Positions 46,894-58,080 of a stretch of 64,000 bases of DNA are shown here, in pieces. Under the pieces are notes generated by a model. The model was not told the origin of the DNA and did no database searches. It saw only the letters and a list, made by a program, of their open reading frames with translations. The translations under genes and the position numbers were made by a program. Location: contig CM066984.1 of the NCBI GenBank assembly GCA_033977485.1, positions 109,401,691 to 109,465,690 on the forward strand, written 5' to 3'. Within the stretch, counting starts at the first letter, position 1. Each line of letters starts with the position of its first letter. The DNA comes from Hydrangea macrophylla (taxonomy: Eukaryota > Streptophyta > Magnoliopsida > Cornales > Hydrangeaceae).

Positions 46894-48427
46894 TGTTTGC
46901 TCTCGGGATATGTATGATTCAAGTACAAATCAATCGTAACAAGTAATACTCGGGTGGGTACGAGGTCGATTTCCATGAGGACTAGACCGAAAGATTATAG
47001 TTTCAAGACACGAATACACTACTATCATAACCAAAAAGAAAGAAAAGATGGTCGAATTGGGGGTATCTAACTCTAAATCTAAAACTAACATGCGAGTAAA
47101 ACTAAGGTGACAATGGTAACAATTAAGGTAACTAATTAAATGGCGGGTGAAAATTAACTGTAACAAGCAAGCTAAAACAAAGAGTTGATTTACTAAAGAG
47201 GAGAAGGGCTAGGGGTCATGCTACCAACCCTGGATCACACAAGGATAAGTCTTAAGGATTTGGAGGGAACTTCTCAAGTGAATAAAGTTCCTTGGAAGCC
47301 AGCAATCAAACATGTGGGTTGTCAACCCCACTATGAAAGATGAAAGCTTGAGGAAACTAAGGGCAAATGTTGGATTGGTAATATAGATTCAATAACCCCC
47401 ATTGCGTGACAATGGAGGTAAAGAAACAAACATATTACAAACCCAACACTCTTCAATCACTCAAGAAGATCCAAAACCTTTGGACTTTCAAGAAACACAA
47501 GGATCCATAGGTGAGTTCATGACCCATAACCTAGAAAACTAGCTACACATGGATTTAACTAAACAAACATTAATACAAACATTAAGGGAGTAAAGAAACA
47601 TCACCATAAATGCAAAAAAACTACTTCAAGAAAGAGAGAATCCAATTATAGCTTCAATAAATGCTCCAAAAGAAGAAATCAAGCTTGCAAGTTGTAGAAT
47701 CTCTCAAAATCTCACTTACAAGCCCTAAATCCAACTAATCTATAAACAAAATAACAAGAAATCCTAGAGAGATACAAGAGGGTTAAGAGAGAGAATCTAT
47801 ACTACTGTAAAAATTAGGTCAAGCCCCCAAAAACGAGTTATAATGGGGTATTTATACAAAATCCTCGGAGTGGCAAACTTGCAAAATAAAGAGTGCAGAA
47901 ATAGGGACTTTCGACCGGTCGAGCGGGCCCATTCGACCGATCGAATCCCCTCTGCAGAATGATTGAAAAGAACACAAAAAAGTGGACCGGTCGAATTGGG
48001 TAATTCGACCGGTCAAATGCCCTACTGCCTGGAATCTTCACAGCTTCACAACAAGCTTGTACACTGATCACAAAAATCGCTATAACTCCTCGCTCCGGCC
48101 TTTGATTGAGGTACAATTTGCGGCCACCCGGAGAAGACTCGCAAGGCTATCTTTATCAAGTTAGGAACACTCTTCCAAAATGAGGTTTTGGAATCCGAAA
48201 TTGAGCTCGACGAGGCTGCAATGGAAGTGATCTTCAGCCGAGGCTTTGCCTCCCGACTAGGATTGTCAAAAAGACCTACAAAACACAAAAATAACCCGTG
48301 TAAAGGATGTAAATAGTATAAATGAGGGTTATGCGAGAAAAATGCGAAAATAATGTACTTAGAAGCTCCGGGAGTGGTATTTTGTGCAATTAAAAATCCA
48401 TACTCAACCAAAATATGTGATACATCA
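46894..48427 (-). repeat. 3' LTR of Athila
   Basis: 1534 bp. Minus-strand TATA box TATAAATA at 47849-47856. TTCGACCGGTCGAA palindromes at 47909-48019 lie about 50-165 bp upstream of that TATA. Confidence 0.93.
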
Positions 48428-50800
48428 CACCCCCCTACTAGTACATTGCTAGTCTCTAGCAATTAAGCGGAGAAGAGATAGCTCTAAGGACATTATTCAA
48501 TCGCTTTATTTAAAAACTGTAAAGAAAAACCGTTTTCGTGGGGAGCACGGTTGCATTAAGCCATTGCAACAAGATGTTAAACCTCTAGGTTACCCCTAGA
48601 GGCGGAGTTTTGTCTCCGGAGGGTTCTCAGAATGATACCCACAAACATACGCTTCCTCAAGATAGCTGCCAACAAATCAAAGTGCACAAAGCTCAACAGA
48701 ATCAAGGGGTTTTCAATGGATCTTAGCAAAGTAACACTCAAGTTCCCAAAAGTCCCCAAACTATCAAGGTTATTCGAAAACTTCATTTATTCCAACTCTC
48801 GGAGGTTCGTGGTAAAGATTGCATGCCCACAAGTATCGGCACGGTGCAATGCATTCAAAATCCAAATATCGATCGAAACTGCGCTTCAATGCAATTCTCA
48901 CCGGTGAAACCCTCATAAATGAAACTCTCGGAATGGGTGACATTCTCAAGACATGCGGGCAAAGAGTAATGGAAATGGGATGCAAAGCCACGCACATGTC
49001 GTGTGTGAAGAACATTAATCTATGTAAAACGGGTAAAATGAATCTCATGAAAGATACCATGCATTGGAGGTCGTGAAAATAAAACTTTAACTGCTTGACA
49101 CATTCGTCTTAAACTCTGAATCATAATACCAAAGATCCATTAGAACTGGGTAAGGTCCAGGAGTGGAAACGGGGTGATGAGATGTCCGAAAATGGGGTCG
49201 AGAAGTGTTTAGGGAATACTCTCGGACAAAAGGGGTCGCTCAAGGGCTCACAATACTAGGGATGAGTCGGGGGTGATTAATTTCACTGAGGAACGATGGA
49301 GAAGTACCTTTCTTATGAAGCTCTTATTATTTTTTTATTTTTTATTATTATTTTTTTGAACTCTTTTTTTGAGCTTTTCTTCTCTTGCAGTAACCTCCCC
49401 ACTAATCACGACTTAATCCCTTTAGATTTTAACAAAACAACCTTATGCAAACAATCTTCCAAGGACATACTTTAACCACTAGAAATGGTGACAGCGTAGT
49501 GTGATGGAGTGATGGGCTAATGTAAAGGAGGTGTATACGGAAGGGGTAAGAGAAAATGGTGCGAGATGTGACCTAGAATCATTTCCTTGGGGTATTACGA
49601 TTCATTGTTCTCCACTATGACGACAAGCAAGTACAAGCTTAGAAATTCACATGACAGTTCTCCAACGCATGATCAAAATAAAAATATGAGATTATCAACG
49701 ACTTTAATACGCTTTTCAACAAAGAGAGAAAGAGTGTAAGTAACGCTCAAAATTGGAGGACAACTCAAAATCTTACAAGGTTCAAGTCTCCACAAGTGTT
49801 TCAATAATACGCGGATTAAAAATGCATTAAACATCGTCCTGTTACAAGTGTTTGAGCAACGTGCACCAATAGTCCAAGATTTGAAATTCATGAAGTTCAC
49901 GATAATCGGGATAGTTCTGGGACTTATGAGATTCAATGAGTGTCACATGCTAAAAACACAAGAACCAATCAAGACAAGCGTCATCACTTGGCACTTTGCA
50001 TGGGCAACTATGCAACAATCATAAGAGGCGTGGACCAAGAGTCCAAATAAGAAGAAAAATGGAGTGAATGTTTTTTTTTTCAAGAAACATGCTTAAAGTG
50101 TCACGCGGCAAAAAATAATAAAGTTCAAACTAAAGGTTAGCGACTAGCACACCCCCTACTAGATCCATGCATTGTCCACAATGTATGAGCATCAAAACAA
50201 GCATAAAAGCTATGAGAGAGGAGAGTATATCACCGAATTTGGGGTGATCCCGGAAAAACTCAGAGAAAGTCCCGCAGCGCCGAAATAACAAAGAATAAAA
50301 AAAAAATAACTAAACTAAACGGCTAACATGGCTCGAAACAACAAAAGCAAGAAAGAACCGACAATAAAACAAGAATCTAGCAACTACAGAGGCGAAGCCA
50401 AGTGAGCTCGCTGCTAGTCTAAGAAGCGCCAAAAAGTCGATATCCAAGGAAAACGACCTCAAGGTGGCGGTGCAGAGGGACCAGCACCACCGGCGCGTGC
50501 AATAGCACCCATAAGAGCCCTAAACTGTAGCTCATCCCTCTCAACCTGCTGGGCCGCAGCCATCTCCATACTGGCCTGAAGCGAGTCAAAGCGAGACATG
50601 ACTCGGGCCTCCATCTCCATCATCTTAGTCCGAGTCTCTCTGAGCTCACCCTGAGTCTCCAGTAAAGGTGCTCCAGACGAGCAAAGTCCAGTGCTGCCAC
50701 TGGAGCGGGAACAGGCTGCTCAACATCCACGTCCTCCTCCTGAACCTGGGGCACATCTCCCTCAGTCGGGGCATCTCCCTCAGCCACCTACTGTGTAGCT
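48428..50800 (-). other. Athila non-coding interval between extra ORF and 3' LTR
   Basis: 2.4 kb of stop-rich sequence with T-rich runs (about 49325-49380). Athila elements are known for a long non-coding stretch at this place. No domain is recognised. Confidence 0.6.
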
Positions 50801-50802
50801 CG

Positions 50803-51691
50803 CTACCTCTTTCTGGCTTGAGCCTGGAAAGCGCTCTTGGATTTGACCAGAGACACAGTACCTAGGGGGTCCTCGATGGATATGAGGTGATCGTCGGTCT
50901 TAGGCTTTACCCCCTCGGAGAGGCAGAGCCTGGTGACAAGAGAGCCATAAGGGAGGCTGCTGGAGACCGTGGTCTTGGCCGAGGCATTATACATGACCTC
51001 TAGGAAGAGCCTCAGCAGAGAGAACGGGTCTGCGGTGCCAAAAGCAGCTAGGTAAGTGGCATAGTATTGGCCGAGGGTGGCCTTGTGCGTGGTAAGCAAT
51101 AAGGTCTGGCGTACCACGATGTGAAGATCGGCGTAGGCCCTGGTCAATGCGCTGGCAGGCAACTGGACGCCAGATCAATCGTGCTCGCAGTCGATGAGAG
51201 ACCGTAGACAATGGGAGGTGGTGACAATGAGGCAATGGTCGGGTAAGAAGGAACGGCTCCTCAGGCATGCCCATGAATCGGGCGAGAGTGTACAGGGTGA
51301 TGGTGAACCGCCTGCCTCGCACGTACGCAAAGAAGGCATGGGCGGAATCTGGATCAGGAATGAGGCTAGAGTAGATCTCACGCAACATCTCCTCGTTTAC
51401 GTGGTGCTCGATAGCCACGTAGTCGCCCCAACCATGGGGCTCGAAGGCCTCGCGCACGGAGTTTGGAAAGGCAATAAGGTCAATGGAGCGCTCCTTGAGA
51501 ACAACCCGAGTGGCGAAGTAAGCATCGTGCCAATCTTTGGTCTCCCTGGATCGGAAACCGCGAAAAGGGCGAGGCTTGGGGTCCAGTGGTCGAGGGACGC
51601 CGGCGACCTTTGGCTTCGTCATCGAAAATTTTGGGCAGGGGGACGATTTGACCAATAGAGAGAGAAACTTGCTTGGAGGCTTGATCTTCAA
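50803..51691 (-). pseudogene. Extra Athila ORF, putative plant transposon protein domain
   Basis: Same strand as pol, downstream of it. The start is ATG 51691 or 51622 (MTKPKVAGVPRPLDPKPRPF). Recognisable phrases are SRETKDWHDAYFATRVVLKE, RSIDL, HGWGDYVAIE, LREIYSSL and RGRRFTITLYTLARFMG. These fit the putative plant transposon protein family found next to Athila pol. A frameshift near 51170 moves the frame to ASALTRAYADLHIVVRQTLL and on to SAFQAQARKR at 50803. Its role is unknown; no signal peptide or transmembrane segment is seen, so an envelope-like call is not supported. Confidence 0.65.
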
Positions 51692-51913
51692 GTCCTAGCT
51701 TCCAATGGTGAGGGGCTAGGGTTCTATGGAAGGGGGAAAGGGAAAGGGGAAGAGAGAGAGAGAGAGAGAGAGAGCGTAGGGTTGGTGGTGGAGGTGGAGG
51801 TTGATGGTGGTGGTAGGGGTGTAGTGGGCGAGAGAGAGAGAGATCGCAAAGAGAGAGGGAAGAAAATGAAAAGAAAAGAAAAGAAGAGAAGAGATTTAAA
51901 CTACCTGCACCCC

Positions 51914-52023
51914 GCTCGACCGGTCGAAAGGAGCCATTTGACCGGTCGAATGCCCCTCTGCCAGAAGGCGAAAGAACAATGTCCCTCTAGACTGGTTGAA
52001 AAGGATCATTCGACCGATCGAAT
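51914..52023. repeat. Internal TTCGACCGGTCGAA palindrome block of Athila
   Basis: Four TCGACCGGTCGA-type palindromes, complete or with one or two changes, set in the same GCCCCTCTGCCAGAA phrase as the LTR copies. The block lies between the pol stop (52375) and the extra ORF (51691). Confidence 0.85.
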
Positions 52024-52374
52024 TCCTCTCTGCCAGAAAATCAATTCAGAACAAAGGAGGGGCACCCAACACTAAAATTATTATTTATTATTATTTATTT
52101 TTTTAAAAAAGAAAGGGGGAGAGAGAAGAGAGAGAAAACAAAAACAAACCAAAAACTAAAAGAGACTTAAATAAAAACATTAACCCCGCGTTGACGACGC
52201 TAAAAAGAACAACCGACACGTAAGAGGTTTGAGTCCGACGGACCCAAACACGACCGAGAGACGCGAGGGGTGAGTGCAAAAGCACACCTAGAGCAAGGAT
52301 ATGATCGATGGCTCTACAAAAAAAAAAGGAACATGCCGAGCATACTCGGCACAAAAAAAAGACCCCACGCACGT

Positions 52375-54270
52375 CTATTCGACCCCGTAAACGGGATCTT
52401 CCAACGGAATTGACTCCAACGTGGAGTCAAAACCTTCCAAGAATGGCTTGAGTCTTTGGTCGTTCACTTTGAACACGTTACTCTCCTTTGGGTCAAAAAT
52501 TTCAATAGCACCATGAGGATAGACCTTTTTGACGATAAAGGGGCCGGTCCACCTAGATTTTAACTTTCCCAAAAACAAGTGTAGACGAGAATCATACAAA
52601 AGCACCTTTTGTTCAGGTTCGAAGTGCTTGCGTACTATGCGTTTGTCGTGAAACGCTTTGGTACATGCTTTGTAGATCTTAGAACTTTCATACACATCGT
52701 TCCGGATTTCTTCAAGCTCCGAGATTTGAAGCTTCCTTTTAACACCACCCATATCCGTGTCAAACTTGAGCTTTTTTATGGTCCAAAATGGCCGGTGTTC
52801 AAGTTCAACCGGCAAGTGACACGCATTGCCATAAACTAAACGGTAAGGAGACATCACGAGATTGGTCTTATAGGCCGTTCGGTAAGCCCAAAGAGCGTCT
52901 GTTAGCCTCAAAGACCAATCCTTTCTAGACGGATTTACCGTCTTTTCTAGAATTCCTTTAATCTCCTTGTTGGCCAATTCAGCTTGGCCGTTAGTTTGCA
53001 GATGGCAAGTGGTTGAGGTCTTATGTGTTATGCCATACTTTTCCATGAGAAATTCAAAGGGATGATTACAAAAATGCACTCCTTGGTCACTTATGATGGC
53101 TTTTGGAATTCCGAATCGAGACAAGATGTTCTCTTTAAGGAATTTCAACACGGTTTTGTGATCATTGCGCTTGCTCGCAATTGCCTCAACCCACTTCGAA
53201 ACATAATCAACCACGACGAGGATGTATTCATACCCAAATGAGATAGGAAATGGGCCCATGAAGTCGATTCCCCAACAATCGAAGACTTCAATGACAAGTA
53301 TTGGGTTCAATGGCATCGTGTTTTTCCTAGTGATACCACCAAGCAATTGACATCTATGACATGCTTTGCAATAATTATGGGCATCTTTGAAGAGAGTGGG
53401 CCAATATAATCCGCTTTTGAGGATTTTGGCCGAAGTCTTTTTAGACGAGAAATGCCCATCACATGCTTGGTCATGGCAAAAAGAGAGAACACTTTGGAAT
53501 TCATCGTTGGGAACACAACGATGGATGATTTGGTCGGCACAATATTTGAACATGTAAGGGTCATCGAAGAAGAATGACCATGCCTCAACCTCGAATTTAC
53601 GCCTATCTTGGGGAGTCCAATGCGAAGGAACGGCCCCCGTAGCTAAGTAATTTGCCAAATCGGCGTACCATGGCAAAGTGGAGATAGAGAACAAGTATTC
53701 ATCGGGGAACACGTCCCTTATCGGAGTTGGGTTCGCAACCTCTACATTCACCGTCAAACGAGATAGGTGATCGGCAACCACATTTTCGACGCCCTTTTTG
53801 TCCTTGATAGACAAATCGAATTCTTGGAGGAGAAGGATCCAACGAATCAACCGGGCTTTAGCATCCTTCTTATTGAGAAGATACTTTAGAGCGGCATGAT
53901 CGGTAAAACAAACGATTTGGGATCCAACCAAGTATTGACGAAATTTATCAAGGGCGAAAACTATGGCGAGTAGTTCTTTCTCAGTAGTAAAATAGTTCAT
54001 TTGGGCACTATCGAGAGCCCTACTCACGACGACATAATCACTAGCGTCACACATGAGCTTAAATGGGAGGGACCAATCGGGGGATTGCATTATAGGGGCA
54101 GTCGTAAGCAAAGTTTTTAATTTATCAAATGCTTCTTGACACGTCTCGGTCCATTCAAAGGGAACATCTTTCCCAAGCAAATTACACATAGGCCGTGAAA
54201 TTGCACTGAAATCTTTGATGAACCTCCTATAGAAACCGATATGGCCGAGGAAAGATCTAACGTCTTTCAA
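52375..54270 (-). CDS. Athila RNase H and integrase
   Basis: 631 codons. [20 protein letters not shown] begins the RT tail. RNase H starts [10 protein letters not shown] and jumps to [11 protein letters not shown]; relative to other Athila elements about 18 residues are missing here. [20 protein letters not shown] and [11 protein letters not shown] follow. The integrase has a zinc finger (CDGHFSS..., CKACHRCQ), then [30 protein letters not shown] and [20 protein letters not shown], with the [11 protein letters not shown] end domain. It stops at 52375. The frame itself is open, but it is cut off from gag and RT by shifts. Confidence 0.92.
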   Translation of the reverse strand: MKDVRSFLGHIGFYRRFIKDFSAISRPMCNLLGKDVPFEWTETCQEAFDKLKTLLTTAPIMQSPDWSLPFKLMCDASDYVVVSRALDSAQMNYFTTEKELLAIVFALDKFRQYLVGSQIVCFTDHAALKYLLNKKDAKARLIRWILLLQEFDLSIKDKKGVENVVADHLSRLTVNVEVANPTPIRDVFPDEYLFSISTLPWYADLANYLATGAVPSHWTPQDRRKFEVEAWSFFFDDPYMFKYCADQIIHRCVPNDEFQSVLSFCHDQACDGHFSSKKTSAKILKSGLYWPTLFKDAHNYCKACHRCQLLGGITRKNTMPLNPILVIEVFDCWGIDFMGPFPISFGYEYILVVVDYVSKWVEAIASKRNDHKTVLKFLKENILSRFGIPKAIISDQGVHFCNHPFEFLMEKYGITHKTSTTCHLQTNGQAELANKEIKGILEKTVNPSRKDWSLRLTDALWAYRTAYKTNLVMSPYRLVYGNACHLPVELEHRPFWTIKKLKFDTDMGGVKRKLQISELEEIRNDVYESSKIYKACTKAFHDKRIVRKHFEPEQKVLLYDSRLHLFLGKLKSRWTGPFIVKKVYPHGAIEIFDPKESNVFKVNDQRLKPFLEGFDSTLESIPLEDPVYGVE

Positions 54271-55742
54271 ACATGTGGGAGGGGAAAGTCGGCAATGAGC
54301 TCGACTTTGGCCTTGTTAACTTGAATTCCTTCACTTGATACGATGTGGCCAATAACGATCCCCTTTTGCACCATAAAGTGACATTTCTCCCAATTGAGGA
54401 CGAGATTTTTTTCCTCGCACCTCTCTAGGACTCTCTTTAGGTTCCCTAGACAGTCATCAAAAGAATCACCATATACGCTAAAGTCGTCTATGAAGACTTC
54501 TAAGCATATTTCCACTATGTCGCTGAAAATACTAAGCATACACCGTTGAAAAGTTGCCGGTGCATTGCATAGTCCAAATGACATCTTCCTATAGGCGAAG
54601 GTGCCATAGGGATACGTTAACGTGGTTTTCTCTTGATCTTCGGGCGCAATTTCTATTTGGTTATATCCGGAATAACCATCCAAGAAACAATAGAATTTGT
54701 GCCCGGCCACCCTTTCTATGATTTGATCGAGGAAAGGTAGAGGAAATTGGTCTTTCCTGGTGATGGCATTCAATTTTCGGTAATCAATGCAAACCCGCCA
54801 ACAGGTAGGGACTCGAGTTGGGACGAGTTCGCCCTTAGGATTCTTGATAACCATCACCCCAGATTTCTTTAGGACAACTTGGGTAGAACTTACCCATTGA
54901 CTATCGAAAATAGGATAAATGATTCCCACATCCAATAACTTAATAACCTCGGCCCTCACAACCTCTTTCATGTACGGGTTTAGCTGCCTTTGCATTTGCC
55001 GCAAGGGCTTGCCATCGTCCTCCAAGTATATCTTGTGAGTGCAAATGGTTGGACTTATCCCCTTTAGATCGGCGATTGTCCATCCCAAAGCACTCCGGTG
55101 ATTTTTCAACAATTCAATCAAACTCCTTTCTTGATCGGGGTCAAGTAGGGACGAAATCACCACTGGGAAAGTGTCATTATCTCCCAAGAAGACGTACTTG
55201 AGTTCTTTCGGCAATTGTTTGAGCTCTATTTTGGGGACCTCAAGACTAGACGGCAAAGGAATAAAGTCACGTGGGGGAAGTTTTTCAAATTGGGAACACC
55301 ACATGATATCCTCTCCTACTTCCTTGGATTCGTGGGATTCCAAGGCATCCTCCAACTCAAGCTCAAGTAGAGAATACTCGAGCAAAGAAACGCCATCGGG
55401 GGTGGTTTCTTGATTAGGACGTGAATTGAGAGGTTCCTCGAAGCATGTGAAGTTAAAGAACTCATGTGTAAGAGTATCAATGAAATCAACCTCACAAATA
55501 TCATCGTCTTCGAGATCCGGTTGTTCCATGAGATTGTAAACATTAACCTCCGCAGTCATGTTACCGAAAAATAGTTTCATGTTTCCATTCCTACAATGTA
55601 TTTGGGGCATTGATAGTGGCCAGGAATGATCAACCAAGGATGATAGGAATGGGAGACGTCCCACCCTTGATCGGTTGTGTGTCCATGACAATGAACTCCG
55701 CCGGGTAGTAGAAAGCAACGACTTGGACCAACACATCCTCAA
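54267..55742 (-). pseudogene. Athila reverse transcriptase
   Basis: NHRSALGWTIADLKGISPTI, WRVCIDYRKLNAITRKDQFP, FYCFLDGYSGYNQIEIAPED, MSFGLCNAPATFQRCM and the catalytic VFIDDFSVYG. The frame shifts near 54270 into RNase H. The first 60 or so codons of this frame overlap the protease frame and are probably not real. Confidence 0.9.
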
Positions 55743-56112
55743 CTATCCCTTTAGGTACCCTAATAGATCGATCGACCAATTGCAAGACAGTTCGTGTCTC
55801 CTTAAGTTCTCCAAGGCCTAATTGGAGATAAACCAAATAGGGTAGGAGGTTGACACTAGCACCTAGATCTAAGAGGGCCTTTTCAATTTTGAAATTCCCT
55901 ATGACACAAGAAACGGTAGGACAACCGGGGTCTTTATATTTCGGAGGAATATTGTCGCGGATACAAGAGGTTGCTTGTGCCGCCATGTAGGCTTGCTTTT
56001 GCACATTGAACTTGCGTTTTCTTGTGCAAAGATCCTTTAAGAATTTGGCAACACCAGGAACATCCTTGATCATGTCAAGAAGAGGAATGTTAATCTTGAC
56101 CTCATTTAGCAT
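55630..56112 (-). pseudogene. Athila protease region
   Basis: INIPLLDMIKDVPGVAKFLK, DLCTRKRKFNV, and the active-site block ALLDLGASVNLLP, which is the D-x-G form usual in Athila. A frameshift separates it from RT. Confidence 0.85.
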
Positions 56113-56113
56113 T

Positions 56114-58006
56114 TCAAAAATTTCCAGGGGTCTTGCCCTTGTTTTCTTTTGGCTTTAACCTTTGAGGGAAAGGTGGGATTGGGACATATTTGGAAATATT
56201 TGGGTCAAGATGCAAACTTGCCTTGGAGGTGGATGTCTCATCTTCAACAACCGGTGGGGTGGTTGCTTCGACATCACTGAGTTTCGGCCTCTTTCCCTCT
56301 CTATGCTCGTCAATAAGTTGTTCTTTTAGTCTTTCCGTAGGTTCTTCGGGAACCTCACGGACTTTGTTATCAACAACTTTCCCACTTCTTAAAGTGGTGA
56401 CGGCTTTGACATGTTCGGTGGTGGGATTGTTTGGCCCGAAACTTCCAACGGCCATTTAACCCTTAGGCTTTTGAATTGGCTGGGCCGGAAATTTTCCCTT
56501 CTCATTCACATGTTGAGAGCTAGCCAATTGGCTAAAAGAATTACGCATTTCATTCATGAATTGAAGCATTTGTGCGGAATTTTGATCAAGCTTCTGAGCT
56601 TATTGATCTTGCCTTTGCATAAGCGTTTGCATTTGATCCTCAAGGGACTTCTTATGTGGAGGCACATAAGTGTTCGATGAGGATAGACCATAAGGGAAAG
56701 GCAGAGGTGGAGGTGGAAAATTATTTTGAAAGTGTTGTGGAGGTGGCATTTGTGGTGGCCAGTGATTAGGCTCATTCCTCCATCCTTGATGAGGTGGATT
56801 TTGATTTTGAATTTTCCATCCCGGATTATATGATTTGCCATAGGAGGGATTGAATAGCTTCTTATACGTTCCCATGGCATTAGATTGCTCATGCAAGATT
56901 TCTTTGAAAGCCGAGATGGTTGGACAAGTATTGGTTGGGTGACCAATCTTTTCACAAATGGCACAAGTTTCTTCTACAAAAGCCACGGGTTGTATGGCTT
57001 TTTGTGTAGCTTATGCTGCCTCGGCCTCTTCTTTAGCTTGCTTCATTGTTTCCATTTTTCTTTGAAGTTTGGCAATGATAGCACGCAAATCATCCTCTTG
57101 ATTTAGTTCGAGGATTCCGGGAGAGGATGACTTAGTAGAAGGAGCGACGGTGGCCGGCTTTGCCTTATTGGCATTCCGATCATGGGGATCCGATGTGTCC
57201 CAAGCTTGAGTTGTGTCGGCCACATACTCGAAGTGTGCCTCTACTTCCTCAGGGGGAAGCATCATGAACTGTCCATGGCACATAGGTTCAATGAGTTGTT
57301 TGGAGGCTAGTTGGAGTCCGGCATGGAACGTCGAGACCAACCTCCATTTCTCAAAATTATGATGAGGGCACATATTGAGCAAGTCCTTAAACCTCTCCCA
57401 ACACCTAGTAAATGATTCGAATTCCCCTTGCTTAAAACTTTGAATCATTTGTCTGAGAGTATTTGTGCGATGCATGGGGCAGAATTTTTTTAGGAATTGG
57501 GATTGCATTTCGTGCCATGTCCCAATGGATCGAGGTTTCAAGGAGTTGAGCCATGTTTTGGCTTTATCCTTGAGAGAGAGTGGGAAGAGTTTGAGCCTGA
57601 GAATGTCCTCCGAACAATTTTGATCGCTAAATGTAATGCACACATCCTCAAACTCTTTAAGGTGGAGGTAGGGTTGTTCGTTATCCATACCACGGAAGGT
57701 AGGAAGTAACGAAATCATCCCAAGGCGATAGTGGAATTGTCCGGCATTGTAAGGGAAAACAATGCAAGACGGGGTAAAGATTCTCTCTGGGTGGAGATAG
57801 TCCTTAAGGGGACGCGCGTTATCTCTTTGATAATTTCTCTCACCTTGTTCACTCAAATTGTCGCCCATTGCGGCGGAATCGGTAGATGATTGAAAGAATG
57901 AGGATTCGGAAGGCGTCGGGGATGAAGGTGGTGGACGCCAATAAGAGCTTGAGCTTGAGGATTCCGGGTGTTCGACGAAGGGAATGCCGCCGACACCATT
58001 ATGCAT
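56114..58006 (-). pseudogene. Athila gag
   Basis: Starts MHNGVGGIPFVEHPES, with RPLKDYLHPERIFTPSCIVF, LKLFPLSLKDKAKTWLNSL, WHEMQSQFLKKFCP and CWERFKDLLNMCPHH. A zinc-finger-like CAICEKIGHPTNTC and a Pro-rich segment follow, then the Athila signature AVTTLRSGKVV. In-frame TAA codons at 57011, 56600 and 56456 and a frameshift near 56110 break it. Confidence 0.88.
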
Positions 58007-58054
58007 TAAAATATTGGAGTAGGGTATCCAGGTCCGTTAAAATGCCAGGAGGCT

Positions 58055-58074
58055 AGTCCCCGGCAACGGCGCCA
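58055..58074 (-). other. Athila primer-binding site
   Basis: TGGCGCCGTTGCCGGGGACT on the minus strand, a few bases after the 5' LTR. It is complementary to the 3' end of plant Asp tRNA, as known for Athila. Confidence 0.85.
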
Positions 58075-58080
58075 AAAACT

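Noticed and set aside
50803..51691. Envelope-like protein for the extra Athila ORF
   Set aside because: No signal peptide, transmembrane segment or fusion-type hydrophobic stretch is visible. The wording fits the putative plant transposon protein family better.
52103..52372. Ser/Phe-rich frame just downstream of Athila pol
   Set aside because: It reads a GA/CT-rich non-coding stretch and has no domain.
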